Source: Apostichopus japonicus
Lineage: Eukaryota > Echinodermata > Holothuroidea > Aspidochirotida > Stichopodidae
Assembly: GCF_037975245.1 (NCBI RefSeq)
Contig: NC_092574.1
Coordinates: 26,766,713-26,830,712, forward strand
Direction: 5' to 3'
DNA length: 64,000 bases
How positions within the stretch are numbered: the first letter of the stretch is position 1; each line of letters opens with the position of its first letter. Under the pieces are notes generated by a model, which saw nothing but the letters and a program-made list of their open reading frames with translations, ran no database searches and was not told the DNA's origin. A program made the translations under genes and the position numbers. Shown piece after piece: positions 60,281-64,000 of this stretch.

Positions 60281-63200
60281 TCATCCTTCATCTTCATCTT
60301 CGTCATCCTCGTTGTTTTCATCATCTTCATTTGCCTGCTTTTCATTGTGACAATCTGTGCACTTGCAAAGTTCAGAGCAAGGCAATTTGTTCTTTAGACA
60401 GGAACATGCTGATGTCTCACATTTAGACTTTCTACAGCTACAATGTGTCAGCTCAAGGACTTCATCTGGTGCTGGGGAAAGATCCATCCAGTCAATGATG
60501 AGATGATCACCATCCATTTGCCATCCATGGCCGACTGGGTGTGTCTGGATTAGAAATCAAACTCCTCTTCCAAACTGCCGCCTGATAGTTTGATCTCAAG
60601 ATGTGTTTCTTTAAAGAGTCTTGATTTGGTGGCATTGCTGACTCTGACTTGTTCTCATGCATTTTAAAATGCCTGTACCGGGCCTCATTTACGGATGATG
60701 TGCCGTTCTGGTTGTACACTGAACATGTAAACTTCTCCAGAGATAGAGCTACATTTGGTGACAGAGTGAATGATTCTCCTAAGTCTGCAAATGAACTGTA
60801 TGCTGCCTGTTCCTCCATTTTCTTCCACATGTTTACCTTTCCCTTCCTGTGAATACATGTAAACCTATAAGTGCGCTTGTTTTCTCAGTTCCAAGTGATT
60901 CACGGATAGCTGTCAAGTTGACTATCCTCTTTACCTTCTGGCCAGTATGGAATAAGACATTTCCATCTGATGTTATTTCCTTGCATAGTGTCACACCAAT
61001 GACAAAAACTTCAGTGTCAGGGCTTTTTATGATAACATTAGCTGTGTCGGTTGAGGCAAACTTACTGTGAAGCAACAAGCGAGTATCAGCTTCCTCATGG
61101 TTGCAGTAGAGCTGTACAATTGGCTGGACCAGTATTTGACCACTGCGCACAGAAAATGAGTGGCATTCCTCTCCATGAGCTAAGTAGATGGTCACCTCTC
61201 CTAAGATTGATGCTGATGATGCCTGGCCCCATGCGGTGAACAGAAATTTCACCAAATCCTCCTTATTTGGACCATGGCTCAAGAATTTCTTCCATTGTCG
61301 TGGAACTTTCATCTGTCTTCCATATATTTTGAGAGTTTGCACCCCGCTAGTCCCAGCTCGCCTTTCACGTTCTGCATTTTTGATACTTACGACTGGGTAC
61401 TGATCTGTGACAAAGTGGATGTGCTTATGACTAGTTGCATCTGCTAGCTTCACCAGCTGAGAAAGAATGTCGTCAGCCAATTCGCCAAAGGTTGCTGGTA
61501 ATGTGCTGACCTTAAGTTGTTGCAACATGGCCATGGCATCCACAATCCAGGTGCAGTCTTGAGGAATACTACACAAATATGGATCTTGTGTACATGATTC
61601 CAAGTGATGCATGAGTTTAGCCTTTGGGTGTTTGACTAAAGTTCCATCGTGTGTTGACAATGACAGAGGTAATGGCCCCAGACAGTATTGCAACATAGAC
61701 TCAAGGCTAATATTTCTTGAAGTACCACAGAGTAGCAATCTTGCAAAGAGGTTTCGGTTAGATTTTAATTCAATCACTTTTCCTTTCACTTTTGTTGTCC
61801 GTTTTCTTCTCATTGATGCAAATGTTTTCAAGTTGAGTCGTTTGATTGGTGCAAAGAACCCTGTTTCCTCTCCTTGTAGCCGGTCAGTGATGAAAGATTG
61901 TACCGCTACTTCTCCTTTTGATTTAGCACTAGCTAGATCATCAGCCACTTCTTTAGAGGCCACAACACCTGATGTTAGATTCACTAGCTGGTTACTCTCT
62001 TGGTCAAAGGGGTCAACCATGGACTCTATTGAAGACATTATAGCCATGATGTCTCTTTCATCCCTTTCATTTCTGGTGGGATCTAAATCCTTTCGCTGTC
62101 GTGAAACTTCACCTTTGCCAGCCATCTCTTCACATTCTCTTGAAATCTCTGCTCGCATGTGATCGGATGAAATCCAGCGATGTACAGCACCTTTGTTGAC
62201 TGTGATGCCCGTAAGTCCTCCTTTGGTTTTGGAATCCCTGTTTGCAGTTTGTTCAATGGTCTGATCACATGGTATACCTGCAAATCCATGGCTCGTCTGT
62301 CTCTGAACACTGAAGTGCCCCCTCTGAAATTCCTCTTCTACGGATGGGTGTTTTGTACTAAGCTCCTTCATCTCTAACCAATAAACTGGTGCATACCTTG
62401 CATAGTTGACTCTATCGTAAGCCATGAACCATGGCATCATCGACCTGATAGATGACAGATGTAAATTCCAGTTACTTTCTCTGGATGCTCGGATGAAGAG
62501 AAGGAGAACTTGTACCATGTCTATGTAGCTGCTCCAAAATGCAAACATAGGATTGGTTGCAGCCTTGGAAACAAATTCTTGGTATGACTGAAGCAGACTT
62601 TGAAGCTTTTCATCAGAAAGACGGTCAGGAAAGTTAGTTGGGAAAGAATCACTTAGGCTCGCAAGTATGTTATGGACTTCAAGTGCCTCGTCTGTTGGTA
62701 ATGTTGCAATGTATCTCTGGAAACGGAGTCGGTGTAGAGCCTCAAACATTAGCTTGTGGATCTCACTGATCGGTTGTAGTGATGTCCATTCAGGACCCCA
62801 TTAATGGACCCTTGTGCAACCACTTCTGATGCAATAGCAACTTCTTCCAGCCCAGCATCCCCAAACCGTTTCCCTAGACAAGCTAAGAAGGTCATTGCAG
62901 TATGAAAGGCCCCTAGTCTAACTATAATACGGCTGCTGTACGGACCACTTTTCCACCTGATTTGCTGTGCTTTGGCGTAGATAGCCTGATCAAAGACTGT
63001 GACAATTGTCTGTAGGTGTAGGGCATTGGCTATTTCTAGCGATCTACATAAAATGGTTTCTATAGTATCCATTTCTGTAGGTGAGGCATCGATGACTGGC
63101 AAATATCCAATTATGGACTTGGCTGGTATGTTGTCAGCTATAAGCGTATTAAACCTTGTCCAACTTGGGGGCCTGTGTTGGTTGGACTCTCTCTGGATAG

Positions 63201-64000
63201 CTCTTGAAAGAACGTATGATGTATCTAATGTCATAGCATTCACCTGCCCATCAGTTGTCTCATGTATGGGGATAGCTGCCCCAAATACACTGGGCCCTTT
63301 TTTGGCTCCTCCATAGTAGGAGGCTAGTTCTGTTGGTGGAGGTTCAAGGGAACGGCTCTTGGTCGCAACTGGCGGGCAGCAGAAGGCATCTTCAGGAGAG
63401 TGGTCTGCTTGTTGGGTTTGGACAACAATGCCGTTGGTGTTATGGGTTGTGCCACTGCCGGAGAGCGTTTCTTCCCCAAAATCATTGTTGTCCCAAATTA
63501 GTGTCGTAAACTCCCTCTGCTTTATGAATGGTGGAAGATTGATAGGGCCCATATCAAGCTGTTTTTGAGCAAGAGCGGTGTCATGTTCTAAAATGACAGA
63601 GTGTGATGAAGCATGGCCAAAACCATTCAGTAGGCCAATTAACTTAGCAGAGCCAGTAAGATGTCGGACAGTCATGGCAAGAGCGGCGTGTTTTGGCATT
63701 GACTTCTTGCCTCCTGATGAATTATAAATGATATCTTGTGCCATGGACAAAATTCTTCTGTCATGCTGTTCAGAAACTGCAACTCGCTCACTTTCGGATG
63801 GTTCTTCTGAAGCTCCAATAAGCCATGCTAGAAAATTGTACAGTTGCACAGGAACAAGGTTACGAGCTATGGCTAATGTCAAATCTTGCCCTGTTTGTGG
63901 CCATGCTGTGTCCACATGTACCTCTTGGACAGCAATTCTAAGCTGTCTAGCTGTAAAGTACATGTCACTCAATGAAATGCCTTTACTTCTACACGAACCT
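60281..64000 (-). pseudogene. HEEADTR / CXC-domain protein of an uncharacterised invertebrate family, frameshifted and partial
   Basis: One long gene broken into four frames. (1) 64000-62750 enters open from the window edge and ends with FDQAIYAKAQQIRW, RLGAFHTAMTFLACLGKRF and NGHHYNRSVRS. (2) 62749-60833 starts at HKLMFEALHRLRF, one base out of frame, and contains CNHEEADTRLLLHSKFAS, NVIIKSPDTEVFVIG and ALIGLHVFTG. (3) about 60845-60545 continues at KGKVNMWKK after a short deletion. (4) about 60545-60284 reads HPVGHGWQ, then PAPDEVLEL and a tesmin/TSO1-like CXC motif CxCx4Cx4CxCx6Cx3CxCx2C, then an acidic tail. From memory, intact relatives have a conserved GCD..S/A..F block after HAFTG, exactly the part missing here. 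The family is abundant in cnidarians, molluscs and echinoderms and may be transposon-linked. The SPDT and CD blocks recall metal-binding nuclease motifs, but that is inference. No intron is evident. Confidence 0.75.

Overview
The window is eukaryotic. Its genes are split by GT-AG introns, it is AT-rich, and most of it is intergenic DNA, minisatellites and transposable elements. The gene families (a CKAP2-type spindle protein, the ureide enzyme URAD, a two-membrane-span Pro/Gln-rich protein) together with CR1/L2-like LINEs, LTR elements and many G-rich MITEs suggest a marine invertebrate deuterostome. An echinoderm such as a sea cucumber is my best guess, but that is inference and not shown by any single sequence.

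Layout. 1-3.2 kb: three kinds of short inverted-repeat elements. 4.3-5.7 kb: a 50-bp minisatellite. 7.7-15.95 kb (minus): a six-exon CKAP2/CKAP2L homologue whose reading frame closes exactly over 1,674 nt (557 aa); two of its introns carry large minisatellites (41-bp and 48-bp units), and the 48-bp array makes a spurious 722-codon open frame. 16-23 kb: intergenic with MITEs and a LINE tail. 23.0-24.07 kb (minus): a two-exon URAD gene (OHCU decarboxylase, uric acid to allantoin) of normal length whose conserved active-site histidine reads as tyrosine.

From about 23.86 to 40.06 kb (copy A) and 48.00 to 59.04 kb (copy B) lies one large direct segmental duplication. The copies differ by a few percent and mainly by insertions, so each serves as the empty-site control for the other. 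Copy A alone carries a MITE with an 8-bp target duplication, an inverted-repeat element holding four further levels of nesting (26.04-29.17 kb), a G-rich MITE, and an LTR remnant with gag and protease only. Copy B alone carries an LTR remnant with integrase only, another 8-bp-duplication MITE and a 30-bp perfect palindrome. Both share a decayed LINE with an SGNH-esterase-like ORF1; its reverse transcriptase survives only in A. Copy B also holds an orphan duplicate of URAD exon 1.

Between the copies, on the plus strand at 40.25-47.02 kb, is a four-exon gene for a 273-aa membrane protein with a Pro/Gln-rich N-terminus, two PPxY motifs and two C-terminal hydrophobic spans. A decayed copy of its exon 2/intron 2 junction follows its poly(A) signal. 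At 60.28 kb to the window edge (minus) is a large frameshifted gene of an invertebrate family I know but cannot name: an HEEADTR/SPDTEVFVI core followed by a tesmin/TSO1-like CXC cysteine domain. It is the best candidate here for a poorly described system, probably transposon-linked.

Apart from their proximity, the three host genes show no sign of working together.
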